From assembly GCA_002371075.1 (NCBI GenBank), contig DFFS01000051.1, forward strand, positions 1 through 31,802: a stretch of 31,802 nucleotides of DNA, read 5' to 3'. Under the pieces are notes generated by a model, which searched no databases, was not told the DNA's origin, and saw only the letters and a list, made by a program, of their open reading frames with translations. Source of the DNA: Christensenella sp. UBA3770 (GTDB lineage Bacteria > Bacillota > Clostridia > Christensenellales > CAG-1252). The translations under genes were made by a program, and so were the position numbers. Below, piece by piece: positions 31,778-31,802 of this stretch (its first letter is position 1; every line of letters starts with the position of its first letter).

Positions 31778-31802
31778 AAGAAAAGGCGCCTTGACTTGGC
31801 GC
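31778..31802 (+). repeat. Box B, copy 2 (at window edge)
   Basis: 25 bases identical to 31415-31439. The window ends inside the array, so its right border is unknown. Confidence 0.85.

Noticed and set aside
31312..31802. Integron with attC cassettes
   Set aside because: No integrase, no coding cassettes, and the boxes do not show the GTTRRRY/RYYYAAC core.

Overview
The window reads as chromosomal DNA of an anaerobic, low-redundancy Clostridia-type Firmicute, most likely an uncultured gut lineage. Pointers are strong GGAGG ribosome sites, a rpsF-ssb-rpsR cluster, a holB-ricT cluster beside an Orn/Lys/Arg-type decarboxylase, short-form HisG with HisZ, a PHP-type HisK, a TrpR/YerC-family regulator heading the his operon, BioY and rubrerythrin. 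Taxonomy is inference; there is no 16S gene here.

Layout. 1-2450: the 5' part of lysS (runs off the left edge), greA, then the rpsF-ssb-rpsR operon, all on the minus strand. 2812-5973: glmS (minus) and glmM (plus), divergent, together making glucosamine-1-phosphate for UDP-GlcNAc. 6076-13639: a two-gene minus-strand operon of a 2064-residue predicted lipoprotein and a single-pass membrane protein of unknown function. 14182-19053: minus-strand operon pgcA - PLP decarboxylase - holB - ricT. 19156-27419: a complete, tightly overlapped ten-gene histidine operon hisR-hisZG-hisD-hisC-hisB-hisH-hisA-hisF-hisIE-hisK, with a palindrome over the promoter of the regulator gene. 27841-29744: response regulator and histidine kinase. 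29921-31087: rubrerythrin and bioY. 31256-31331: tRNA-Val(GAC).

Most of what is unusual lies between the genes. Three operon boundaries (2545-2808, 13758-13881, 27568-27821) carry arrays built from a small common stock of hairpins separated by short words (GTGAAGTTG, ATGAATTG). Two of them also carry a larger hairpin module whose outer arms are constant and whose inner arms change together. Downstream of tRNA-Val, a 470-bp gene-free tract up to the window edge repeats the last 20 bases of the tRNA, each time followed by a different terminator and then a shared box; a 60-bp inverted-repeat insert flanked by a 7-bp direct repeat sits inside it. This tRNA-tail array is the best candidate for an undescribed element.

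A second pattern is regulatory: glmM, the giant lipoprotein gene and bioY each have a -10 box ending 5-6 bases before ATG and no usable ribosome site, so they are probably translated from leaderless mRNAs, unlike their neighbours.
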